From assembly GCA_023392595.1 (NCBI GenBank), contig JAEVYU010000024.1, forward strand, positions 1 through 63,810: a stretch of 63,810 nt of DNA, read 5' to 3'. Origin of the DNA: Bacillota bacterium (GTDB lineage Bacteria > Bacillota > UBA4882 > UBA8346). Positions 43,673-51,588 of this stretch are shown here, one piece after another. Made by a program: the position numbers and the translations under genes. Under the pieces are notes generated by a model. The model was not told the origin of the DNA and ran no database searches. It saw nothing but the letters and a program-made list of their open reading frames with translations. The first letter of the stretch is position 1; every line of letters begins with the position of its first letter.

Positions 43673-44839
43673 TTAGCTGTTTTCATCGGAAAGCGCATGA
43701 TCACACGGCATATTCCGCCCTGACCAGATTTTTTTGGAAGTCCATTCACACTCCGGGTCTTGCCAAAACGGGGTATCCAAGGGTAGGCCCAAGGGCAGGA
43801 AAACCGTGGTACATAAATACAAACTGCCGGTCGAAATATATCCTTCTCCGATATCAGGCTGGCTTCCGCAAAACCCGATCTTGAGCCAGCCTTCCCCATC
43901 GAATGTATCCGGTATGTCCATCATTCGTTTGATAACGGCCGTTAATCCACAACGGACCTGAGCCGGTTCAATATTCACAGGAAGGTTCTTTTGAAGCGCC
44001 ATTTGGGCTAAATGTTGAAAGGCTCCGAAACGGTAGGCAATAGAACGTCCAATTGCCGGAAAAGTGCCATCCGGAGCGATCAATCTTTCCAATAATTCGG
44101 CATAACGGGACGCCCTTTTTAAGATCCTGGGTTGCATCGCCTGCCATTCCGGATAGTCGGCTCCAACAGTCTTAATAATGTCGACCAACATCGGCTGAAT
44201 CACAAAACTGTTATAATAGTCCCAATGGAATTCGGGCCCATCACCATAAATCCCGTCCCCCAAATACCATTGTTCATGTTGATTGAGAGCATAGTCGATC
44301 CGCATCGGATCCCAATCTTCCCCAATCCTATATAAGGTCGTTTCAATCATCGCTCCAAATAATAACCAATTGCAAAAACATGGTTTTCGGGTTCTGGTAG
44401 CTTTTAAGGCGTTGATCAGATTTTGTTGAATCCTCGGGTCTAACTTTTTCCACAATTCATTCGGACTTCTAAGGATGGCATGCGCTAAAAAAGCCGCATC
44501 TACAATCGGTTGTAACCCGGAACTAAAATTCACATAATCCGGTGAACCGGGATCAGTGGCCGCATCAATGGCTTTCCGGGCCAAAACGCAAAACTCCGCC
44601 CGCCTTTCCCTCTCAACTGCCGGAATATTACAATTTTCCAACCATGGGGCGATGCCATCCAAAGTCCGGCCCAGGGCTTCAAGATAAGTGTAATCTTTCC
44701 GGTCATCCCGTTCATTGGTGATACTTCCCACAGGCATGGAGCTTTTTAAGCGTTTTTCAGCCAAAGCCTCCAAAACCGGCCGGCTAATTTTTAAAAGCGA
44801 ATCAAGCCAATATTCCCTGTCGGTGATTGAATTTTCCAT
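43673..44839 (-). CDS. DUF2264 family protein, probable carbohydrate-active enzyme
   Basis: A 388-residue cytoplasmic protein covering most of the DUF2264 domain. It has an alpha-helical barrel appearance with conserved segments LEALGRTLDGIAPWLE, DAATDPGSPDYVNF, QPIVDAAFLAHAILRSP, NWLLFGAMIETTLY and WYLGDGIYGDGPEFHWDYYNSFVIQPMLVD. DUF2264 proteins recur in uronate polysaccharide loci, and some are thought to be glycosidases; I am not certain of the assigned CAZy family. GGAGG precedes the ATG. It follows the GH88 gene and is the last gene before a terminator. Its 388 residues are shorter than many members, which carry a C-terminal extension. Confidence 0.75.
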   Translation of the reverse strand: MENSITDREYWLDSLLKISRPVLEALAEKRLKSSMPVGSITNERDDRKDYTYLEALGRTLDGIAPWLENCNIPAVERERRAEFCVLARKAIDAATDPGSPDYVNFSSGLQPIVDAAFLAHAILRSPNELWKKLDPRIQQNLINALKATRTRKPCFCNWLLFGAMIETTLYRIGEDWDPMRIDYALNQHEQWYLGDGIYGDGPEFHWDYYNSFVIQPMLVDIIKTVGADYPEWQAMQPRILKRASRYAELLERLIAPDGTFPAIGRSIAYRFGAFQHLAQMALQKNLPVNIEPAQVRCGLTAVIKRMMDIPDTFDGEGWLKIGFCGSQPDIGEGYISTGSLYLCTTVFLPLGLPLDTPFWQDPECEWTSKKIWSGRNMPCDHALSDENS

Positions 44840-44909
44840 TCCTCTGGCCTCCTTACCAAATGGCAGCTTCTAAATTTATACTTGGATTGTGTAGCTTTTA
44901 GCTCATGGG

Positions 44910-45117
44910 GTGTAAATCCTCAAATCCATTTTGTAAATCTACACTCCCGTTGCCCGGATTTTATCTCCCGGAGTGTAAATTCTCAATTCCATTTTGTAAA
45001 TCTACTCTCCCCTTGCGCAGATTTTATCTCCGGGCTGTAAATTCTCAAATCCATTTTGTAAATCCCCACTCCGGTTGGGTCGGTCTGCATTCCCGTTGCC
45101 TAGATTTTATCTAAACG
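44910..45117. repeat. Tandem repeat, 63-nt units made of three 21-mers
   Basis: Copies begin at 44910, 44973 and 45035. Each 63-mer divides into three 21-mers; the first two start TGTAAATC and the third reads like CCCGGATTTTATCTCCCGGAG. The last copy contains an insertion and ends at the GH88 stop codon. On the plus strand the frame gives heptapeptides CKSSNPF, CKSTLPL and PGFYLPE. No ribosome binding site supports translation. It fills most of the gap between the DUF2264 and GH88 genes. Confidence 0.85.
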
Positions 45118-46305
45118 TCACCAGTATAGCCGCCAATCTTTCACCAACCTGACCAAAGCCTCCAAATAAAAATAATCGCCCCAAATCATACATTCATCCA
45201 CTCCATCACCGGCCGGTTTGCTATAAACTCCGTGGAGCAAAATGCCGTTGGATTTTTCTAGGCTGGCAGTAGTATAATGGTGGGCTAAAGAACCGATCAT
45301 CCTCAAAGCAGCATTTTCATAAATCCATTTTAAATCATCGCTTAAAGGCAAGTGTTTACTGATTTCTAACAAACCACAAGCAGCAATGGCTGCAGCCGAA
45401 CTGTCTCTCTCTTCGCTTCCATTGGTAAAAATTAAATCCCAATAGCAAACATCATCCTCAGGAAGACGATTCAGAAAATAATTCGCCAGTCTCTTTCCTA
45501 CTTCTATAAAATGCCAATCCCCGGTATAGAGATAACTAAGTGCAAAACCATAGATCCCCCAGGCTTGGCCCCGGGCCCAACAGGACGAATCGGAAAAACC
45601 CTGGGCCGTCTTGCCAAATCTCGGCGCGCCGGTTTCCACGTCCATATAAAAAGTATGGAAGGTGGAAGCATCTTCCCGGATGATATATTCCGCTGCCTGG
45701 CAGGCATGGCTATAGGCAATCCGATAGTATTGGGACTCACCGGTAACCCCGGCGATCCAATAAAGCAAGGGCAGATTCATCAAACAATCAATTATCATCT
45801 TGCCGCGTTGCTCCGGATCTTGCAAATTGCCCCATGCCTGAATAATGCCGGCTTTTTCGAAATAACGGGTTATCAGCAATTTCCCGGCTTCCACCGCAAT
45901 ATTTCTAGCCTCAACATTTCCGGTACATTTAAAAGCGGCCACGCAGGACAAACTGTATAAGAAACCCAAATCATGAGTGTCAGTGGCGATTTTTTTAGTA
46001 ATCCGCCATCGAAAACTCTCCAGTTGACCTTCAGATGCTTTCCGGTATCTCTCTTCCCCGGTCAATTCATAAGCCAGCCACAACATGCCAGTCCAAAAGG
46101 ATGATGTCCATTCGGTATTTTCGATACCCGGATAGATATTGTTCCGGCTGGCGGGGGCGGGAAATTTATCAGCGAAACCAGCCAGATTTTCATCCATTTT
46201 TTGAAGCACAAACGCAATAGCCTTCTGGCAAAATTCCCGATCGATAGGGGGACGAATCCCATATTTGGCGATTTGACGGATACCTTCATCCTTGATCGGT
46301 TTCAT
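45118..46305 (-). CDS. GH88 unsaturated glucuronyl hydrolase
   Basis: A 395-residue alpha/alpha six-barrel enzyme. The two catalytic aspartates fit Bacillus UGL: D112 in DTHDLGFLYS and D173 in MIIDCLMNLPLLYW. SCWARGQAWGIYGFALSYL is a further family mark. It removes 4,5-unsaturated glucuronate from oligosaccharides made by polysaccharide lyases; the product rearranges to the KduI substrate. There is no signal peptide. The ATG overlaps the stop of the heparinase-family reading frame by four bases (ATGA), with the AGGAGG site inside that frame, so the two were evolved as coupled genes. Confidence 0.92.
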   Translation of the reverse strand: MKPIKDEGIRQIAKYGIRPPIDREFCQKAIAFVLQKMDENLAGFADKFPAPASRNNIYPGIENTEWTSSFWTGMLWLAYELTGEERYRKASEGQLESFRWRITKKIATDTHDLGFLYSLSCVAAFKCTGNVEARNIAVEAGKLLITRYFEKAGIIQAWGNLQDPEQRGKMIIDCLMNLPLLYWIAGVTGESQYYRIAYSHACQAAEYIIREDASTFHTFYMDVETGAPRFGKTAQGFSDSSCWARGQAWGIYGFALSYLYTGDWHFIEVGKRLANYFLNRLPEDDVCYWDLIFTNGSEERDSSAAAIAACGLLEISKHLPLSDDLKWIYENAALRMIGSLAHHYTTASLEKSNGILLHGVYSKPAGDGVDECMIWGDYFYLEALVRLVKDWRLYW

Positions 46306-46691
46306 TCAACGACCTCCTTCAACATGATCTCCGCAATGATCTTCGTAGCGGATGGCTGAAAAATAAAATCAATGAAATAAACCTTCTGCTTCAATCCTTC
46401 ATGAGTTATAAAAGAGTCGGCTACAATTTCTTGATGATCCAAAGGGCCCTTCAACAGGAGATCAATTTTGCTTTTCACTCCTTGGAGCCGGACCTTTCCC
46501 TCACTTACGATTTGCGGTGGATAAAAGGTACAAAAACGTTCAATCAATTTTTTCGGGATTTGTTCGAACTCATACTTGTCGGTTAGGACTAGATCCGGAC
46601 TTGCGTCTTTGCGAAATACAAACTTTCGTTGCAACGATTTCAAATTTTGATCGTCATAGGCCTCGGCGATATCGATGGTCAGGATATCTTC
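46302..46691 (-). pseudogene. C-terminal part of heparinase II/III gene, after in-frame TAG
   Basis: The frame directly behind the TAG at 46694-46692 continues without a break for about 129 residues (EDILTIDIAEAYDD, then LKSLQRKFVFRKD, to IMLKEVVE) and ends at 46302, overlapping the GH88 start. It is in the same frame and reads as the last beta-sandwich strands of the lyase. A TTG at 46643 would allow only a 113-residue fragment and has no ribosome binding site. I regard it as part of the upstream gene rather than an independent one. Confidence 0.8.
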
Positions 46692-48209
46692 CTAGGCGCT
46701 GATTTTAAAATCAATGATCCGGGCTGCATAATCCCCTCCGGCTTTTTGATATTGGCCCTCAACAATTGGCACTGAGTGGCCCCGTGAACTGTTGCATAAG
46801 AAGTCGTACCGTTCCGCTCCGAAATATTGCCGGGTATATTCGCCACTCCCCATATCCACCAATAAAGTCTCTCCAGCCACTTGAAAGAGAAAGCTGCCCA
46901 CATCGTTGTGATTATGGGGTTCATCATTGTGACCGCCTTTGGCTGCAAAAAAGACCGGAATCCCGTCGCGGTATTTTTTCGATATTAACCATTGGGCATT
47001 CTCAAAATAACAAGTCGAACCAATCTGGGCAGGGTGTTCAATCTGGGAGTTATTACAGATAACGTCGTTATTCAAGATAACGTCGTTATCCCAAATAATA
47101 TTACGAATAGCGCTGGCCCAACGGTAGCGGAGGCCATCGTTCATCCCGACTGCGAATCTCCTTTCAGGAATCGTGATCTCGTGAAAAAAGGATTTCAGAT
47201 GGCCGGTTAGACTGGGCTGATATTTCACGGTTAACTGGGTATCGGAAAAACTGACCACACTATTGCCTGCAAGGTAGCATTTTTGGGGAAATAGGGCAAT
47301 CCGTTCGATTTTCTCCCCTTGGAAAAGATCGATTTTTCCAGCGGTACGTTGTTTCAATAGAGCCCCGAAATAGGTATAAAAACCAAACCCGTAATTCCAA
47401 TAATCCATCCCTTCCAGACAGGCGCCATCTTCGCCAAAGCCTTCCAAAAAATATTCCAAAGTTCCTAAGACCCGCTGCAAAACAAGGGCCAGGATCCTCT
47501 GATCTTCTATTACATAAAGAGCTGCGGCTCCGATCGAGCCGGCACAAACAGCAGCCCAGTTCATGGTGGCGGTTTCCCACCAACAAGAAGATTTTAAATC
47601 CGAATAAGGTCCTAGAATCCTCTGAAAAGTTTCTTGTCTGCCCCTGCAAACCACCAGTGGAGACAATTTATTTTCCAACAAACTTAAAATTTCAGCCAGA
47701 GCAAAACCGGTTTCACAAGCAAATAAATCGAGTGTTCTCCGGTCCTTAGCCATTTTATCCTCGAAACCCCAATTTTGAGAAGTCTTAAAATTCCCCTCGA
47801 AGATATTCCGGTTGTCATCCAGATGGGCCGGCAGACTCCAGGTGTATTCATCACAAATCCCCCAGATGGTATCTTCCAAAGCTCCGATAGATTCTTGTTT
47901 CCCCTCTGCTAATGTTAAAATAGCAAAAGTATTGAGACGATCCCGGTGTTCAAAATATGCTGTTTCATACTCTTTACGGGAACCGGTTTCCACAAACAAT
48001 TTAAATAATGAATACGGTAATACCTGTAAAGGTTGTTGCAAATAGAGGGCTGCATTTTCCTTCAGTTCAGCCAAAGTTTTCTGAAAGTGTTCGGAAGTTT
48101 TGATCTCCTCCCACCGTTTGGGATCCCGGGCCTCAGTAAATAGTATACCGGCGCTACCTAAGACCCCAGCGCCGGTTTTCAAAGCTTCCTGGATTTCAAG
48201 TAAATTCAT
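46692..48209 (-). CDS. Heparinase II/III family polysaccharide lyase, interrupted by TAG
   Basis: 505 residues before the stop: an N-terminal helical toroid (about 1-310, with NWAAVCAGSIGAAAL and EGMDYWNYGFGFYTYFGALL, the latter holding the probable catalytic tyrosine) and part of the beta-sandwich heparinase II/III domain (GGHNDEPHNHNDVGSFLF, LLVDMGSGEYTRQYF). The metal/catalytic HNHND motif is present. The expected remainder follows in the same frame after a TAG, so the ancestral protein had about 635 residues. A single CAG-to-TAG change is enough to explain it. There is no signal peptide; lyases of this type in importer operons act on imported oligosaccharides. The MalG gene ends three bases upstream. 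Confidence 0.85.
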   Translation of the reverse strand: MNLLEIQEALKTGAGVLGSAGILFTEARDPKRWEEIKTSEHFQKTLAELKENAALYLQQPLQVLPYSLFKLFVETGSRKEYETAYFEHRDRLNTFAILTLAEGKQESIGALEDTIWGICDEYTWSLPAHLDDNRNIFEGNFKTSQNWGFEDKMAKDRRTLDLFACETGFALAEILSLLENKLSPLVVCRGRQETFQRILGPYSDLKSSCWWETATMNWAAVCAGSIGAAALYVIEDQRILALVLQRVLGTLEYFLEGFGEDGACLEGMDYWNYGFGFYTYFGALLKQRTAGKIDLFQGEKIERIALFPQKCYLAGNSVVSFSDTQLTVKYQPSLTGHLKSFFHEITIPERRFAVGMNDGLRYRWASAIRNIIWDNDVILNNDVICNNSQIEHPAQIGSTCYFENAQWLISKKYRDGIPVFFAAKGGHNDEPHNHNDVGSFLFQVAGETLLVDMGSGEYTRQYFGAERYDFLCNSSRGHSVPIVEGQYQKAGGDYAARIIDFKISA

Positions 48210-48212
48210 AAT

Positions 48213-49097
48213 TTACCCTTTCAAACCAGTTGTCGAGATACCCTGGATAAAATAGTTTTGGAATAATAAATACATGATAACAACCGGTATCAAGGCGCAT
48301 ACAGATGCCGCCATGATGAGTCCATATTCAACTCCAAATTCGGTGATAAACTTACGGATTCCCAGTTGAATGGTCTTATTTTGATCCGACGTCAGAAAGA
48401 TCAGCGGATACAGAAAGTCATTCCAAACGAAGTTAAATTCAAAGATCGCCAGGGAAGACAAAGCCGGTTTGGAAAGGGGCAAAATAACTTTCAGGTAGAT
48501 CCCGAATTCGCTCAACCCGTCAATCCTGGCCGCTTCCAAAATCTCATTGGGAATACCCATATAAAATTGGCGCAACAAAAAGACTCCGAATGGCGAAAAA
48601 GACTCGATTAACACCAAAGCCCACAATGAATCGCTTAAATGAAAAATTTGTTTCATCATGATATATTGAGGAATCATAATCACTTGAACGGGTATGGCCA
48701 TGGTTAAAATATAAAAGATAAACAAGATCTTTCGTTCCGGAAATTGAATCTTGGCAAAAGCATAGGCCGCCAAGCTACTTGAAAAAATTACATTAAACGT
48801 TATCACCAAGGTTAACCAGATGGTGTTTTTGTAATAAGTCAAGAAATTGATTTCTTTCCAAATATCGTTGAAATTTTGCCAGCGGATTGTTTTCGGAATC
48901 CATTGGATCGGAAAATTGAAAACATCATTGCTTGGTTTTATCGATGCCGAAATCATCCAGACAAACGGTAAAATCATAAATGCCGCTATCCCTAAAAGTA
49001 TGATATAAAGCACAGCTTTTTTTAGAATATCGACAATGGGCCGCTGTTCCTGAGGCAGCTGCACATTTTCACTGTTGATGGTTACTTGATGCTCCAC
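48213..49097 (-). CDS. Sugar ABC transporter permease (MalG type), importer III
   Basis: About 294 residues, six membrane segments, EAA loop EILEAARIDGLSEFGIYLKV and the common terminal GISTTGLKG. An N-terminal tail of about 25 residues precedes the first helix. GTG 49097 is preferred, eight bases after AAAGGGAA. The heparinase-family gene starts three bases after its stop. Its context (GH88, lyase, DUF2264) suggests uptake of unsaturated or glucuronate-containing oligosaccharides. Confidence 0.9.
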   Translation of the reverse strand: MEHQVTINSENVQLPQEQRPIVDILKKAVLYIILLGIAAFMILPFVWMISASIKPSNDVFNFPIQWIPKTIRWQNFNDIWKEINFLTYYKNTIWLTLVITFNVIFSSSLAAYAFAKIQFPERKILFIFYILTMAIPVQVIMIPQYIMMKQIFHLSDSLWALVLIESFSPFGVFLLRQFYMGIPNEILEAARIDGLSEFGIYLKVILPLSKPALSSLAIFEFNFVWNDFLYPLIFLTSDQNKTIQLGIRKFITEFGVEYGLIMAASVCALIPVVIMYLLFQNYFIQGISTTGLKG

Positions 49098-49138
49098 GAA
49101 ATACACTTCCCTTTTAGTCTTTATGCCGGCTCGCGCGC

Positions 49139-50056
49139 TTACATTGATTCGTAATTAACCCATTTGCTTTCAAGCTTAAACTGAATGATGGTCGATATTA
49201 ATACAATAACCAATAAAGCCATTGCAATAGCCGAAGCGTAGCCAAATTTAAATAACGTAAATGCCTGATAATATATATAATAAACCAATGTATAGGTGGC
49301 CCTACCGGGTCCTCCATCAGTCATAATCATAATCGGATCGAAAATCTTCAAGGAATTAATAATGACTAACACACAAATGAAAAATGTAGATGGCGTAAGC
49401 ATCGGTAAGGTTATGTAGCGAAAACGCTGCCAGGCGTTTGCGCCGTCAATCGTAGCCGCTTCATGCAAATACTCGGGAATGCTTTGCAACCCGGCGAGAT
49501 AAATAATCATATAATAACCCACTTGCTTCCAGACGCACATTAACATCACTGCAGGCAGAGCCCAAATAACTGAAGAAGTCCACCCGGGAGGATTCTGAAT
49601 CCCGATCATCCTCAGAAACTGATTGATGGGTCCCATCGTCGGATGATAGAGCATATTCCACACCACAGCCACAGCGACCATCGAAGAGATATAGGGAAAA
49701 AAGAATAATGTCCGGAAAAGTTTGATACCCTTAAGTTTTTGGTGGACTAACAGAGCTAGCAAAAGCGAAATAACAATCGTCAAAGGAACTGATGTTACCG
49801 TAAAATAAATCGAGTTCCACAGGGATATTTGAAATCCGTTATCCCGGAAAAGTTTAAGAAAATTCTTCATGCCCACATATTCCATGGGATTGGCAAAATC
49901 CCACTTTACGAAGCAAAGTCCGCAGGCAACCAGTATCGGTATTAAAGTAAAGACAAAAAAACCGATAAAGTTGGGGGCTAAAAAAGCATAAGCTGTCAAA
50001 CGGTTAGAACGCCTTTTTTTAGACACAGGCTTTAATTCTGTAATATTAGTACTCAT
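49139..50056 (-). CDS. Sugar ABC transporter permease (MalF type), importer III
   Basis: About 305 residues, six membrane segments, EAA loop YLHEAATIDGANAWQRFRYI. A basic N-terminus (SKKRRSNRL) precedes the first helix. The start at ATG 50056 lacks a strong ribosome binding site; a TTG at 50077 is the alternative. It is separated from the binding-protein gene by a spacer with a perfect 12-bp hairpin and a CGCGCG tract. Confidence 0.9.
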   Translation of the reverse strand: MSTNITELKPVSKKRRSNRLTAYAFLAPNFIGFFVFTLIPILVACGLCFVKWDFANPMEYVGMKNFLKLFRDNGFQISLWNSIYFTVTSVPLTIVISLLLALLVHQKLKGIKLFRTLFFFPYISSMVAVAVVWNMLYHPTMGPINQFLRMIGIQNPPGWTSSVIWALPAVMLMCVWKQVGYYMIIYLAGLQSIPEYLHEAATIDGANAWQRFRYITLPMLTPSTFFICVLVIINSLKIFDPIMIMTDGGPGRATYTLVYYIYYQAFTLFKFGYASAIAMALLVIVLISTIIQFKLESKWVNYESM

Positions 50057-50132
50057 CTTGAATCTACCGGCAGTCAACGAGGATACCGGCAGCCTCCTTC
50101 TCCTGCGCGCGCGTGAATGATAATGGTAAACG

Positions 50133-50163
50133 TATGCCCTATATCGATTGCATATAGGGCATA
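50133..50163. other. Perfect 12-bp stem-loop between binding-protein and permease genes (operon III)
   Basis: TATGCCCTATAT (50133-50144) and ATATAGGGCATA (50152-50163) form a perfect stem with a seven-base loop. No T-tract follows. It lies 18 bases past the binding-protein stop, where mRNA-stabilising hairpins are typical. Confidence 0.72.
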
Positions 50164-50180
50164 TAAATTATGAAACTGTT

Positions 50181-51443
50181 TTAATCTTCTTTGACTTCTT
50201 GCACTCGTTTTTCCATGTCTTTCAATCCTTGGACGAGTGGCTTTTGACCAGTCATAATCAATTCATGTTCTTCCTGTAAGGTTTTATCAATAGCATTGGC
50301 ATTAGGCCCTGGAGGCATTTCGATGGTAGTTTTATCACTAACCAGAGCCGTTTTCCCTCCAGCCGGGAAACCGTCCCCCGAAGTGTAAATATCAAGGACT
50401 TCGGGAGTTCTTAACGCTGGAAATACTCCATATTTAGCGAAAATTCTAGCGCCTTTTTCGCCGCCCATAAAACTAATAAGCTTCCAAGCAGCATCCTTTT
50501 TCGAGGATTTAGCGTTAATCGCCAAATTGGTGATTCCGGTAATAGTCGAGCCAGCGCTGACTCCCGGCCAATGAGGCGCCTTGGCAATACCCCAATTGAC
50601 ATTGTGCTTGCCGACCTTCTTATCGATGATTAAGGAACCAATAAACCAAGTCCCCATATATTCCATACCCACTTTACCGCTTTCAAACAAACCCCGGTAA
50701 TTGGCATTAGAAGTTTTCATTTCGGCGTAACTCATAATGGATTTATCTTCATTCTGCATACCCAAGACCAACTGGTACATGGGCTTTAAAAATCCATATT
50801 TACCATCGCTCAAAGTGGTTTTGGTCGTTAACAACAAAGGAATTTGGACTTGGCTCCGCCAAAAATGGAAATAAGCGCCCCAGATCTTGTCATTTCCCTC
50901 ACCACGGGTAATCTTCTTGGCAGTTTCCCGGTATTGTTGCCAGGTCATATCATTGGTCGGATAGGGAACGCCAGCCTTGTCGAAGATATCCTTATTGTAA
51001 TATAAAACGTAAATATCGCTCCGGTAAGGAAACACCATTAACTGGCCTTTTTTCTTAACATAATTTAAGGCTCCGCCATAAGGCTTTAAATCGATTTTCG
51101 ACTTTGAAACAAATGAATTGAGGGGAGTGAGACAATTTCTTTCAACATAATTGGAATAACTTGCGAAATCTTTCACTGCAAATACATCCACATCTTCACC
51201 CGCAGCCAGCATCACCGTCATTTTATCAGGATATTCTTTGGCTGCAATATCAATAACATCCACCTTGATATCCGGGTTTTCTTGCTCAAATGCTTTCAAT
51301 ACTGCCTGGTATACGGGTTCCATACTGTAATCCCAGACTGAAAATCTGATGGTCTGCTGCTTGGCGGCGAAGGTCAGGGCCCAGGCGGAAACCACAATTG
51401 CCACTAGCAGGGAAATCAAAACTAGGTTGACTCTTTTTTTCAT
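50181..51443 (-). CDS. Sugar ABC transporter substrate-binding protein, importer III
   Basis: About 420 residues with an N-terminal signal peptide (MKKRVNLVLISLLVAIVVS, cleavage near residue 26). Segments IRFSVWDYSMEPVYQAVLKA, NPDIKVDVIDIAAKEYPDK, VYVLYYNKDIFDKAGVPYP-like and VGMEYMGTWFIGSL are typical of oligosaccharide-binding family 1. AAAGGAGGG lies upstream of the ATG. It is the first gene of the operon that runs through the permeases, the lyase, GH88 and DUF2264 to the terminator near 43.65 kb. Confidence 0.92.
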   Translation of the reverse strand: MKKRVNLVLISLLVAIVVSAWALTFAAKQQTIRFSVWDYSMEPVYQAVLKAFEQENPDIKVDVIDIAAKEYPDKMTVMLAAGEDVDVFAVKDFASYSNYVERNCLTPLNSFVSKSKIDLKPYGGALNYVKKKGQLMVFPYRSDIYVLYYNKDIFDKAGVPYPTNDMTWQQYRETAKKITRGEGNDKIWGAYFHFWRSQVQIPLLLTTKTTLSDGKYGFLKPMYQLVLGMQNEDKSIMSYAEMKTSNANYRGLFESGKVGMEYMGTWFIGSLIIDKKVGKHNVNWGIAKAPHWPGVSAGSTITGITNLAINAKSSKKDAAWKLISFMGGEKGARIFAKYGVFPALRTPEVLDIYTSGDGFPAGGKTALVSDKTTIEMPPGPNANAIDKTLQEEHELIMTGQKPLVQGLKDMEKRVQEVKED

Positions 51444-51588
51444 CAATATGCCCTCCTTTTAATCATATTATAAACGTGTAACAAAATGATGAAAATGTTC
51501 TTAAATAGAAAAAACTGCATTATTATTAAAATGTCTTTTTAATGTTGGTAAAAGATATTACTTTTTTACGATTTCTGTTACTATTTCC

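Noticed and set aside
46692..46694. TAG as pyrrolysine or genetic code reassignment
   Set aside because: Pyrrolysine is known only from methylamine methyltransferases and related enzymes, and TAG ends other genes here; mutation or read error is simpler.
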